The position numbers and the translations under genes were made by a program. The notes under the pieces are model-generated. The model saw only the letters and a list, made by a program, of their open reading frames with translations. It made no database searches and was not told the DNA's origin. DNA of 64,000 nucleotides from DAINPP01 sp963667315 (lineage in GTDB: Bacteria > Thermotogota > Thermotogae > MWEM01), in contig OY763325.1 in assembly GCA_963667315.1 (NCBI GenBank), positions 3,100,001 to 3,164,000 on the forward strand. The letters run 5' to 3'. Shown here piece by piece: positions 18,239-26,784 of the stretch (its first letter is position 1; each line of letters starts with the position of its first letter).

Positions 18239-19339
18239 TTAAAAGGGCAACTGTTTTTGGACTGGATCATTCAACAATTTCAAGAGTTTTTTAAAAGCCG
18301 TTGGTATGGCGTAGGATTCAATCTCATTTGTTTTGACCCATATTTTCTTAAAATCATCTTCTTGTTCGGTATCAGAAGAACGTTCTTCTTCAACAGTATC
18401 GGGAATATGGATATCGTATATCGTCATCAGCCAGGTTTTATGGGTGAAAACATGTTTTGCCTCACCTATTTCGCTGATATCAGCGGTGTCGGATAACAGA
18501 TAATCCTTCAGCTGATTCTGAAGTACCTCTCTTGCAGATTTTTTGTCTTTTCCCTCAGCAATGGGAAATCCCCACATGTTTTTCAAAAGGGCTGTTTTTG
18601 TCTTTGTAATCAGAATTTTATCCCGATTCCGGCAGATACCGACAGCCACCTGAATCTTTTCGTTTCTGATCTTTTTTGTTTTAACGGGCAGTTGTGACTG
18701 AATTGACAGCGAAAATGCCTGACATTCTTCTTTTAACGGGCATAAATCACATTTGGGATTCTTCGGTAAACAGATCAACGCGCCCAGCTCCATCAATGCC
18801 TGATTGTAATCCCTGGCGTTATCCGGGATCGTTTCCCTGACCTTTTTTTCAAATTGCTTTTTGTTTTTGGGAACGCTAATGTCCTGTTGCAGGTTGAACA
18901 GTCTTGAAAAGACGCGCATCACATTCCCGTCTACTGCCGGGACTTTTTGATTGAAGGCAATACTTAGAATGGCGCCCGCCGTATAGGGGCCAATCCCCGG
19001 AAGCTTGAGGATGGTCTTATAATCAGCCGGAAAACGTCCGTCGTGTTCACCGATGATGACAGTTGCACATTTTAAAAGGTTTCTCGCCCTGGAATAATAC
19101 CCAAGTCCTTCCCAGAGTTTCAACACATGCCTTTCCTCCGCTTTTGCAAGATCGAAAATCGTGGGAAAAGCGGCAATGAATCTTTCATAATAGGGGAGAA
19201 CAGTATCCATCTGTGTTTGCTGCAACATGATTTCAGATAACCAGATATTGTACGGGTTTTGGCTTTCTCTGAAAGGGAGTTGTCTGTGATGATGGTGATA
19301 CCACTCAAGAAGTTTTTCCTGAAAATCTTTTCGCTTCAT
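18239..19339 (-). CDS. mutY: A/G-specific adenine glycosylase
   Basis: Removes adenine mispaired with 8-oxoguanine. 366 aa, normal length. Seen in order: helix 1 with EIMLQQTQ (catalytic Glu region is SEIMLQQT), the helix-hairpin-helix LPGIGPYTAGAI, the catalytic Asp in VPAVDGNVMRV, a [4Fe-4S] loop C-x6-C-x2-C-x5-C (near ICLPKNPKCDLC), and a C-terminal NUDIX-like domain (about 225-350) that reads 8-oxoG. ATG start after GGAG. It is transcribed separately from msrAB upstream, which has its own terminator. Confidence 0.96.
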   Translation of the reverse strand: MKRKDFQEKLLEWYHHHHRQLPFRESQNPYNIWLSEIMLQQTQMDTVLPYYERFIAAFPTIFDLAKAEERHVLKLWEGLGYYSRARNLLKCATVIIGEHDGRFPADYKTILKLPGIGPYTAGAILSIAFNQKVPAVDGNVMRVFSRLFNLQQDISVPKNKKQFEKKVRETIPDNARDYNQALMELGALICLPKNPKCDLCPLKEECQAFSLSIQSQLPVKTKKIRNEKIQVAVGICRNRDKILITKTKTALLKNMWGFPIAEGKDKKSAREVLQNQLKDYLLSDTADISEIGEAKHVFTHKTWLMTIYDIHIPDTVEEERSSDTEQEDDFKKIWVKTNEIESYAIPTAFKKLLKLLNDPVQKQLPF

Positions 19340-19381
19340 ACTTTTGACTCCAATGCTTTGGTTAAATATGTACTGGAAAAA

Positions 19382-19404
19382 GGGCGGAAGAATTCGATCC
19401 GCCC
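19382..19404 (-). terminator. terminator of msrAB
   Basis: GGGCGGA and TCCGCCC pair around a 9-base loop, and on the minus strand five T follow, just beyond the msrAB stop codon. Confidence 0.85.
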
Positions 19405-19434
19405 CTCTTTACTTATCTGTTTAATGATACACTA

Positions 19435-20529
19435 TCATTCATCCACCAATATCATATAATCGCCGTAGCCTTCTTTTTCCATATCTTCATAAGGAATGAA
19501 CTTCAAAGCTGCTCCGTTGATACAATATCTCAGTCCTCCCTGATCGGTTGGCCCGTCGTTGAAAACATGACCGAGATGTGAGTCTCCGATTTTACTTCTG
19601 ACCTCTATGCGCTGCATTCCGTGAGAATCATCCCGGACATATTCTATGGCATCCGCTTCTATCGGTCTGGAGAAGCTCGGCCATCCACAACCTGAATCAA
19701 ATTTATCATCGGATACGAATAGTGGTTCTCCCGTTACGATGTCCACATAAATCCCTTTTTGATAAAAATCTTCGTATTCACTGGTGTAAGGTCTTTCCGT
19801 TGCACTGTTCTGCGTAACTTCAAAGGAAAGCTCACCAATCCTTTCCCTTAAGGCCTTATCCGTCAGATCAGTGTATATTTCCACTTCGAATAATGGATCA
19901 TCGGCGGTATTTAAGGGAATATGACAATAACCGTTCGGGTTTTTATCCAGATAATCCTGATGGTATTCCTCCGCATCGTAAAAACCTTCAAGTGAAAGGA
20001 TCTCAATAGCTGTTTTCCTACCCTCTCTTTCTTCAAATCTTTCAATCACCCTTTTGACTCTCGTTTTCTGCTCTTCGGTTGTATAATAAATGCCGGAACG
20101 ATACTGAATCCCAAAATCGTTGCCTTGTCTGTTGATCGAATACGGGTCAACGATACGTAGAAAATGAAGCAGGAGTTCTTCCAGACTGATAACATTTTCA
20201 TCATAAACAATCTTTACAGTTTCAGCATGACCTGAGTTGTTGATGACCTCTTTATATGTTGGATTTTCCTTATTCCCATTGGCATATCCGGTCTGTGTAT
20301 CGATAACGCCGTCAACGCGTTTGAAATACCCTTCAACACCCCAAAAACAACCACCGGCAAAATATATGGTTTGTTGATCTTTATTGTTTTTGTTTATGAT
20401 CTGTTCTTTGAGTGAATTGTTCATATTCGTCTCCTTTATACTTGAGTTCTGTCCGCTGTTGGCAAAAAATATGATGGTGGATATAATGATGATGACGCCA
20501 ATTAATATAACACTCTTCAATTTAATCAC
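19435..20529 (-). CDS. msrAB: membrane-anchored methionine sulfoxide reductase AB fusion
   Basis: Repairs both epimers of methionine sulfoxide. An N-terminal membrane anchor (about 5-24) places both enzymes outside the cytoplasmic membrane. MsrA follows, with the active Cys in GGCFWG (about 61), then MsrB with SGCGWPSF and the active Cys in LRYCING (about 334). The CxxC zinc pair found in many MsrB is not seen. GTG start, close to an AGG-rich site. Electron donor partners are not encoded nearby. Confidence 0.95.
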   Translation of the reverse strand: MIKLKSVILIGVIIIISTIIFFANSGQNSSIKETNMNNSLKEQIINKNNKDQQTIYFAGGCFWGVEGYFKRVDGVIDTQTGYANGNKENPTYKEVINNSGHAETVKIVYDENVISLEELLLHFLRIVDPYSINRQGNDFGIQYRSGIYYTTEEQKTRVKRVIERFEEREGRKTAIEILSLEGFYDAEEYHQDYLDKNPNGYCHIPLNTADDPLFEVEIYTDLTDKALRERIGELSFEVTQNSATERPYTSEYEDFYQKGIYVDIVTGEPLFVSDDKFDSGCGWPSFSRPIEADAIEYVRDDSHGMQRIEVRSKIGDSHLGHVFNDGPTDQGGLRYCINGAALKFIPYEDMEKEGYGDYMILVDE

Positions 20530-20835
20530 CTGCCTTAAAAATATTTAGGAACCTATATTGATTAAAAGACGTAAATTCGAAATCTATCTTCCGGATATGC
20601 TACAATTTTTTTTATCATATGATTTAGCTGATCTCCGATAACACCTGCATAATGTTTCTAACAAAATTCTATAAGATTAAATTTGTGAAAGGATAAATTT
20701 AAGCTATTAAATTCCGTCTGATTATATGATAGAATATACATAGAACGTTATAACATTTAACTGAACGAAATCAATTAATTTATTAAAAAAGGGTTTATTA
20801 AAGGATAAATTCTCATATCCCAAGGAGGTATTCCC
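20530..20835. other. AT-rich spacer between msrAB and a chemoreceptor
   Basis: 306 bases without a convincing ORF, repeat or RNA. It must hold the divergent promoters of msrAB and the chemoreceptor. A strong AAGGAGG at 20822-20828 serves the chemoreceptor. Confidence 0.6.
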
Positions 20836-22839
20836 ATGAAAAATATGAATCTTTTTCAGAAGTTTTTCTTTTTGATCCTGCTTTCATCAATCCTGCCGTT
20901 GATAGGTATCTCGGTTTTCACCATCATTAATGAGAGAAATATGGAAATCAACAAGGCGGATGTTGAGATGCAGATGATTTTGGAATCTAATTCAGATTTA
21001 ATAGACAGTTATCTTCTGCCATATAACAATCTGATCAGTTATCTTGAAGAACTCCCGCTGATGATTGATACGTTGGAATTAAAACAGGACACACAGGCAA
21101 TTCTTCAAATATTTAGCAGTATCAAGAAAAATTATCCGGAAATTGTCAACGTTTATTTCGGTACTGAAAACAGGGATGCCTTTATCGATTATAAAGGACT
21201 GATCATTTATCCAGAAATTTCCGGGCTATCGGATGATTATGATCCGAGAAAGAGGGTCTGGTATACTGATGCCGTTGCCGCTGGTGATCGGGTTGTGACG
21301 ACCGATCCTTATATTGATTATGCCACCAACGAAAAAGTCATATCGGTGACTAAAAGCATCCGGGATGGCAATACGTTTTACGGTGTTGTCGGTATTGATT
21401 TCAATATCGACTCTCTTGCCTCAATCCTCCTGTCAAAGACTTATGGCGAAGAGGGACAGACGTTTATCCTGAATTCGGACAACGTGTATATCCTGCATCA
21501 GGATAATGAAATAGTCGGAACAGCCGTTGAGAACAAAGCTTTATTAGAGGCGCTTTCGGAAAATGCGGGTGATATTGACATGATAGAAAATGATGTCGCC
21601 TATATGGGGAAATATAAGGTCAATACCCTGGGATGGAAGGTTATAACTATAGCTCCGAGAAGTTATGTGATGGCGAATGCAAACAGAAATATGATTATCA
21701 TGATCATCATCTCCGGTGTCGTTATCGTATTTGCTATTCTGCTGGGATTCTTTATCAGTAACCGTTATATCCGAAAACCGGTACTCGTTATCAGTGAAAT
21801 TGTCGAAGCATTTGGAAACGGAAATCTCACAAAGCGTTCACAGTGGACGTCAAATGACGAAATCGGGAAAATGTCGGCAACATTGAACGAGAGTCTTGAC
21901 GGCATACAATCTCTGATAAAGACCTTGAATTCAGCCGCTACTGAGGTGATGGAATCCTCCCAGAGCCTTGCTTCTACTTCCGAAGAACAAACCGCTTCCA
22001 GTGAGGAAATGGTTGCGCAGACACAGGAAATTGAGAAGAACGTACAGAGTTCATCGGCATCTATTGAAGAGGTAAATGCAGGTGTCGAAGAGGTGGCCGG
22101 AAGTGCTCAGAATGTGTCTCGAACCTCACAGAATTTGGCTTCTCAGATTGTTGAAGCAAAAGAGGCCGTTGAAACTGGAAGGGATGAAGTCAGAAAACAG
22201 AACAAGATGATGGATGAAGTGGAAAGAAATACCGAAGAGACCTCACGTGTTGTCGGAGAAGTTGCCAGTAAATCAGATGCGGTTCAGGAAATCGTTAAAA
22301 CGATCAGCTCAATTGCAGAACAAACCAATTTGCTTGCCTTAAATGCGGCTATTGAAGCGGCAAGGGCCGGAGAAGCCGGAAAAGGATTTGCCGTTGTTGC
22401 TGATGAAATCAGAAAACTTGCAGAGGAAAGTAAGACCTCTTCTGAAAATATAGCGCGAATCCTGAATGAGATCGATAATGGTGCCAGTGTGGCGAACGAG
22501 TCTGTTAAAAATATTGCAGATCTGTATAAGGATTTATCGAAAGGATCGGAAACGATTGGGCATAATTTCGAAACGATATTTGATACGATGGAACAGGTTG
22601 TCAATATGGTCAACGATTTAACCGAAACGGCTGAAAGTCAGGGAGCTTCTTCTGAAGAGATGGCTTCTGCGATGGATACAGCCTCGCGATCCATTTCGGA
22701 TATAGCTGAACAGATTTCGGATGTAACGCAGGCAACGGAACAATTAAGCTCGGTTGCTGAACAGATCAGTTCCTCCGCAGAGCAGTTGAGCGCCTTGTCA
22801 AATCAATTGGAAGAATCTATCAACAAATTCCAGTTCTGA
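20836..22839 (+). CDS. methyl-accepting chemotaxis protein, dCache-type
   Basis: 667 aa, ATG after AAGGAGG. TM1 at about 8-30; an extracytoplasmic double Cache domain (about 35-280) with RKRVWYTDAV and DPYIDYATNEKVISV, typical of amino-acid or organic-acid sensors; TM2 at about 285-308; a HAMP domain; then a long methylated coiled coil with the tip NAAIEAARAGEAGKGF (about 500). Ligand unknown. The stem-loop terminator downstream has been split by an IS3-family element. Confidence 0.95.
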   Translation: MKNMNLFQKFFFLILLSSILPLIGISVFTIINERNMEINKADVEMQMILESNSDLIDSYLLPYNNLISYLEELPLMIDTLELKQDTQAILQIFSSIKKNYPEIVNVYFGTENRDAFIDYKGLIIYPEISGLSDDYDPRKRVWYTDAVAAGDRVVTTDPYIDYATNEKVISVTKSIRDGNTFYGVVGIDFNIDSLASILLSKTYGEEGQTFILNSDNVYILHQDNEIVGTAVENKALLEALSENAGDIDMIENDVAYMGKYKVNTLGWKVITIAPRSYVMANANRNMIIMIIISGVVIVFAILLGFFISNRYIRKPVLVISEIVEAFGNGNLTKRSQWTSNDEIGKMSATLNESLDGIQSLIKTLNSAATEVMESSQSLASTSEEQTASSEEMVAQTQEIEKNVQSSSASIEEVNAGVEEVAGSAQNVSRTSQNLASQIVEAKEAVETGRDEVRKQNKMMDEVERNTEETSRVVGEVASKSDAVQEIVKTISSIAEQTNLLALNAAIEAARAGEAGKGFAVVADEIRKLAEESKTSSENIARILNEIDNGASVANESVKNIADLYKDLSKGSETIGHNFETIFDTMEQVVNMVNDLTETAESQGASSEEMASAMDTASRSISDIAEQISDVTQATEQLSSVAEQISSSAEQLSALSNQLEESINKFQF

Positions 22840-22967
22840 TCTTCAGGCTACTAAAGTTTGAAATTATATATGATTGGAAGATTTTAAAAACAAAAGGCAT
22901 ATCTTTTATTGAAATGCACCCCAAAAGTTGGACAGAAATAAAAAAACTTTTGGAGGTGCATTTTTTC

Positions 22968-23471
22968 ATGGCGAAATACGAGATGAAAAAGAAGGAAGAA
23001 TTTATTGAAAAAATGAAGACAAAGCAGTACAGTATCAAAGAGGCAGCAAAAGAAACAGGGATATCAAGGAGTCTTGGAACAAGATGGTGGCAATACTACC
23101 AGCTAAATGAAGAAGCCTATTATACAAAAGCAAAAGGGAAATATCCTGAATCATTCAGAAAATATGCTATAAAATATACGACAGAAAATGAGCTCAGCCT
23201 ATCAGAAGCATCAGCAGTGTTAGGGATACCATCCGTATCAACATTGTGGAACTGGCAGAAGATCTATGAAAGAGAGGGTGAAGAGGGTTTGAGTCGGATA
23301 AGGAAAGGACGACCAACGGGAAAGAAAATACAGCGTAAAGAGCCTCAAACAGAGGAAGAGAAGAAGATACGAGAATTAGAAGAGGAAAATGAATATTTGA
23401 AGACGGAGTTGGCCTACATAAAAAAATTGATTGCCTTAGAGGAAGCCAGAAGAAACTCAAACAACGTGTAA
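22968..23471 (+). CDS. IS150-type transposase OrfA
   Basis: 167 aa from the ATG at 22968, 10 bases after GGAGGT. Two HTH units (YSIKEAAKETGISRSLGTRW and LSEASAVLGIPSVSTLWNWQ) bind the IS ends, followed by a basic linker and a leucine-zipper-like coiled coil (KKIRELEEENEYLKTELAY). Near its end, A AAA AAA at 23420-23426 allows a -1 shift into orfB, giving the OrfAB fusion transposase typical of IS3 elements. Confidence 0.93.
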   Translation: MAKYEMKKKEEFIEKMKTKQYSIKEAAKETGISRSLGTRWWQYYQLNEEAYYTKAKGKYPESFRKYAIKYTTENELSLSEASAVLGIPSVSTLWNWQKIYEREGEEGLSRIRKGRPTGKKIQRKEPQTEEEKKIRELEEENEYLKTELAYIKKLIALEEARRNSNNV

Positions 23472-23509
23472 AAGCGGCGGTAGTAGATACTCTAAGGCAA
23501 CAATATGAC

Positions 23510-24322
23510 TTGAGACAGCTCTTGAAAGCAGCCAATCTGTCACGGTCAACTTTTTACTACCATTTGAAGCAAATGAAGCAACCAGATAAAAACGCAGAAT
23601 TGAAAGCCAGGATAAAAGAGATTTTCCACGAGAGTCGTGGGCGATATGGTTATAGGCGTATAACGATGAAACTAAACCAATTAGGTTATGTCGTAAACCA
23701 TAAGAAGGTTCAGCGTTTGATGCGTGAATCAGGTATCATCTGCCAAGTCAGGATGAAGAAATATCGTTCCTATAAGGGAGAAGCAGGTAAGACAGCACCT
23801 AATCTCTTGAAAAGAGATTTTAGCGCCAAAAAGATTAACGAAAAATGGCTGACAGACATCACTCAATTTTCATTGTTCGGTCAAAAGCTTTACCTGTCTC
23901 CTATCTTGGATTGCTTCAGTCTGGAGATCGTTTCCTATTCACTGACAACTAGCCCGAATCTTGGCCAAATCGCGGAAATGCTGGAAAATGCCTTCTCTAA
24001 ATATGATTCTCTTGAAGGGTTAATCATGCATTCAGATCAGGGGTGGCAATACCAACATCATCGTTACAGAAGAGCACTTAACAAAAACGGTATTACCCAA
24101 AGTATGAGCCGAAAAGGGAATTGTTATGATAACGCGTTAATGGAGAACTTTTTTGGTTTACTCAAATCAGAATTATTATATCTACAGGTTTTTGATGATA
24201 TTGATCATTTTAAGCATGAACTTCATCATTACATTCGTTGGTATAATGAGGATAGAATTAAGCTGAAATTAAATGGAATGTCCCCGATTCAATTTCGAGA
24301 ACATTCCCTTTTAACTTCTTAA
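23510..24322 (+). CDS. IS3-family transposase OrfB, DDE catalytic domain
   Basis: 270 aa if started independently, but the frame is open back to the A7 slip site at 23420-23426, so it is mainly made as a fusion with OrfA. It has an HTH_21-type region (FHESRGRYGYRRI) and an rve integrase core with LTDITQF (first Asp), MHSDQGWQY (second Asp) and NALMENFFGLLKSE (catalytic Glu). No internal stop or frameshift is seen. Confidence 0.95.
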   Translation: MRQLLKAANLSRSTFYYHLKQMKQPDKNAELKARIKEIFHESRGRYGYRRITMKLNQLGYVVNHKKVQRLMRESGIICQVRMKKYRSYKGEAGKTAPNLLKRDFSAKKINEKWLTDITQFSLFGQKLYLSPILDCFSLEIVSYSLTTSPNLGQIAEMLENAFSKYDSLEGLIMHSDQGWQYQHHRYRRALNKNGITQSMSRKGNCYDNALMENFFGLLKSELLYLQVFDDIDHFKHELHHYIRWYNEDRIKLKLNGMSPIQFREHSLLTS

Positions 24323-24457
24323 TTTTCCCTGTCCAACTTTTTGGGGTCAGATCATTATGGATATGCCTTTTGTTTTTGATCATTTCTAAATGATTTTCAA
24401 TATTTTGCCGTCAATAAAGTATGTCTAATCGGATTGTCATGTCATTGAGGTGGTGAA

Positions 24458-26677
24458 ATGAATCATATGTTTAAAAATAAAGTGATGCTTCTCATGAGCA
24501 GTTTTGTTTTGATCATAATCCTTATCATGTCGATTGTGATGTTATCTTTTTCCAGACATGAACTGTTGGATTCGGCAAAAGAAAATCTGCTTCTGCATTC
24601 GAAAAACAACGCGCTTCATTTCAATTCGAATATAAAAAAAATTGAAGTGATCGTAGATGATATGGTTATCTTCATGAAGAATCAATTCAAGCAGGAAGAC
24701 GATATTCAGGCGGTTAAAAACTATGGGGAACAGGAGTTTATACCGTTGGCAGATTCCATCTATGAAACAGGCCTGAATCATAGGGAAATCATAGCGTTTT
24801 ATTTCTATTTCAACCCCGATTTTTTTGGGGTGCACAATAATATTTCATATGCGTATGATGAAAATGGTGCGTTTGTGAGATTGAGAATCCTTCCTGAACA
24901 GGATTATTATTCGGGGGATGTGGATATGGAATGGTTTTTCAAACCGTTGAATCAGAAAAGTGATTTTTGGTTTGAACCGTATTACTGGCCGCTTTTTGAA
25001 ACCAATATCATCACCTATTCAAAGGCGGTTATTTATAAGGATGAGGCGTTGGGGGTCATTGGGATTGATCTGGATGTAGATTATGTGATAGATTATTTTG
25101 AAAAGAACAGTGTCTTTAAAAGTTCTCAAACGTTTCTGATGAACGCGTCCCATGAAGTGATCATACAACCGGATCAAGAAAATGATTCATTTGGACAGAA
25201 TATGCTGATTCCGGATGAAATAGACCTGGAAATTCAGAATCACATTGAACAACAATCTGAAAATCATCAAAATGATGCTATTTTTGAAAGTGCGAATTAT
25301 GTGATCTCTCATTCGGACCTGTCAAATGGCTGGATTATCATGACATATGCTTTAAAATCAGAGATCTTTGAGCCGGTTAATAATCTGATGCGTTTCATCT
25401 TTTTTCTGTTGATGATCATTATTCTTTTCTCCATTCTCATCTCACGTTATATCTCCAGAATGCTCTCCAAACCGATAGAAAGATTGGCTGGCAGTATTAA
25501 AAATTTCCGTCTCGATGAAAAAACACCGGTTGACAGTACAGGAGTAGCTGAGTTGGATGTGATAACACAAAGTTTTAATCACATGGCGAAATCGGTAACG
25601 GAATCCTATGAGATCATAAGAGAACAAAACATGGAATTGGAGTCGGCTTATATTGCTTCGAATGAACTGTCGGACAATCTTGAGGAAATCATCTCATTGA
25701 CGGCATCTATTTCGGTTATGGCAGCGAATAGCGAGATAGATTATCTGTTCAATATTTTAAGGATCTCATTAAATCTGATCAAACGTTCAGATTCAGCTCT
25801 CATCGGAAAGTTTGAAGAGGGTGAATTACATTATTTTTGCAGTGCGGGGAAACTGGATCGTGGACAGGCGGAATGCCTGATTAAAATGATCAACGGAGAT
25901 CAAACTGCTGTTTCACCGGTGAAGCGTTCCGAATCATTTGATACGACGGATTACATAACCGCTCCAATGGATTTTGCAGATAAAAAAATAGGGTTGCTGA
26001 TCCTTGCGAACTCACAAGCTGAACCTGTCAGATTTACCAATGAGGATAGAAAATTTCTGAACGCCTTTGCCAATCTGGCCGCTTCTTATTTCGGTGTTCA
26101 ACAGCAAATGAAATATAAGACCACCTTCAGAGAGTCATTGCTTTATGCAATCATAGAACTGGTAGAATTACATGATCCCTATACAAGAGGGCATTCAGAA
26201 AGTGTCTCAAGCTATTCCGTTATGCTGGCTGAAAAAATGAACTTTTCGGATAGAGAGATTTCGACCGTGAAATGGGCAGGATTGGTACACGATATCGGTA
26301 AAATTCTCATACCGAATGAGATATTGAAAAAACCGACAAAACTGAATGAAGCCGAGTATGCTCTTATTAAAAAGCATCCCGAATATGGGGCGAAGGTTCT
26401 CTTTGCGTCGGAAGAAGTCAAAGAAGTCGCAACCATTGTGAATTATCATCATGAAAGATGGGACGGAACCGGTTATCCGGAAGGGTTAAAGGGGGAAGAA
26501 ATACCGCTTGTAAGTCGAGTCATCTCGGTTGCAGATGCCTTTGATGCCATGATTTCCGATCGCCCCTACAGAAAAGGTCTTTCCATTCATAACGCAAGAG
26601 AAGAGATCAGGAAAAATAGCGGGACACAGTTTGACCCGGAAATCGTTGAAGTCTTTCTTGAAATCGACTTTCATTAG
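24458..26677 (+). CDS. Cache-HAMP-GAF-HD-GYP sensor phosphodiesterase 1
   Basis: 739-aa membrane protein predicted to degrade c-di-GMP in response to an outside signal. TM1 about 10-30, an extracytoplasmic Cache-like sensor (about 35-305), TM2 about 309-331, HAMP, a short coiled coil, a GAF-like domain (about 405-550), then HD-GYP (about 570-735). The last has HDPYTRGHSESV, the metal pair LVHDIGK, YHHERWDGTGYP (the GYP motif) and DAFDAMISDRPYR. ATG start after GAGGTGG. It is followed after 98 bases by a close paralogue. A REC-GGDEF cyclase at 15.4 kb could supply the substrate. Confidence 0.93.
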   Translation: MNHMFKNKVMLLMSSFVLIIILIMSIVMLSFSRHELLDSAKENLLLHSKNNALHFNSNIKKIEVIVDDMVIFMKNQFKQEDDIQAVKNYGEQEFIPLADSIYETGLNHREIIAFYFYFNPDFFGVHNNISYAYDENGAFVRLRILPEQDYYSGDVDMEWFFKPLNQKSDFWFEPYYWPLFETNIITYSKAVIYKDEALGVIGIDLDVDYVIDYFEKNSVFKSSQTFLMNASHEVIIQPDQENDSFGQNMLIPDEIDLEIQNHIEQQSENHQNDAIFESANYVISHSDLSNGWIIMTYALKSEIFEPVNNLMRFIFFLLMIIILFSILISRYISRMLSKPIERLAGSIKNFRLDEKTPVDSTGVAELDVITQSFNHMAKSVTESYEIIREQNMELESAYIASNELSDNLEEIISLTASISVMAANSEIDYLFNILRISLNLIKRSDSALIGKFEEGELHYFCSAGKLDRGQAECLIKMINGDQTAVSPVKRSESFDTTDYITAPMDFADKKIGLLILANSQAEPVRFTNEDRKFLNAFANLAASYFGVQQQMKYKTTFRESLLYAIIELVELHDPYTRGHSESVSSYSVMLAEKMNFSDREISTVKWAGLVHDIGKILIPNEILKKPTKLNEAEYALIKKHPEYGAKVLFASEEVKEVATIVNYHHERWDGTGYPEGLKGEEIPLVSRVISVADAFDAMISDRPYRKGLSIHNAREEIRKNSGTQFDPEIVEVFLEIDFH

Positions 26678-26784
26678 TGTTTTTGTTTTATGTTTGTTTT
26701 TTTAAAGATAAAAAAATGTAAACTTCATGCTGGATAGTTATCAACTGCCTCTTTCGTGATAAAATTGTTAAAAAGGTGGTTGCT

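Larger units (their letters stand above)
22910..24354 (+). mobile_element. IS3-family (IS150 group) insertion sequence, complete
   Basis: 1445 bp. The ends are inverted repeats: the left begins TGAAATGCACCCCAAAAG and the right, read inward, TGATCTGACCCCAAAAAG; both continue into GTTGGACAG. A 4-base target duplication TTAT flanks it (22906-22909 and 24355-24358). It carries orfA and orfB with an A7 slippery heptamer at 23420-23426. Both frames and both ends look intact, so the copy may be active and recent. Confidence 0.93.
22886..24377 (+). terminator. chemoreceptor terminator split by IS insertion
   Basis: The left arm AAAAACAAAAGGCATATC (22886-22903) is the exact reverse complement of GATATGCCTTTTGTTTTT (24360-24377). 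Without the intervening element and one copy of the target duplication, the two arms form an 18-bp stem with a 7-base loop followed by T-rich sequence, a strong terminator for the chemoreceptor. The arms are now about 1.45 kb apart. Confidence 0.85.
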
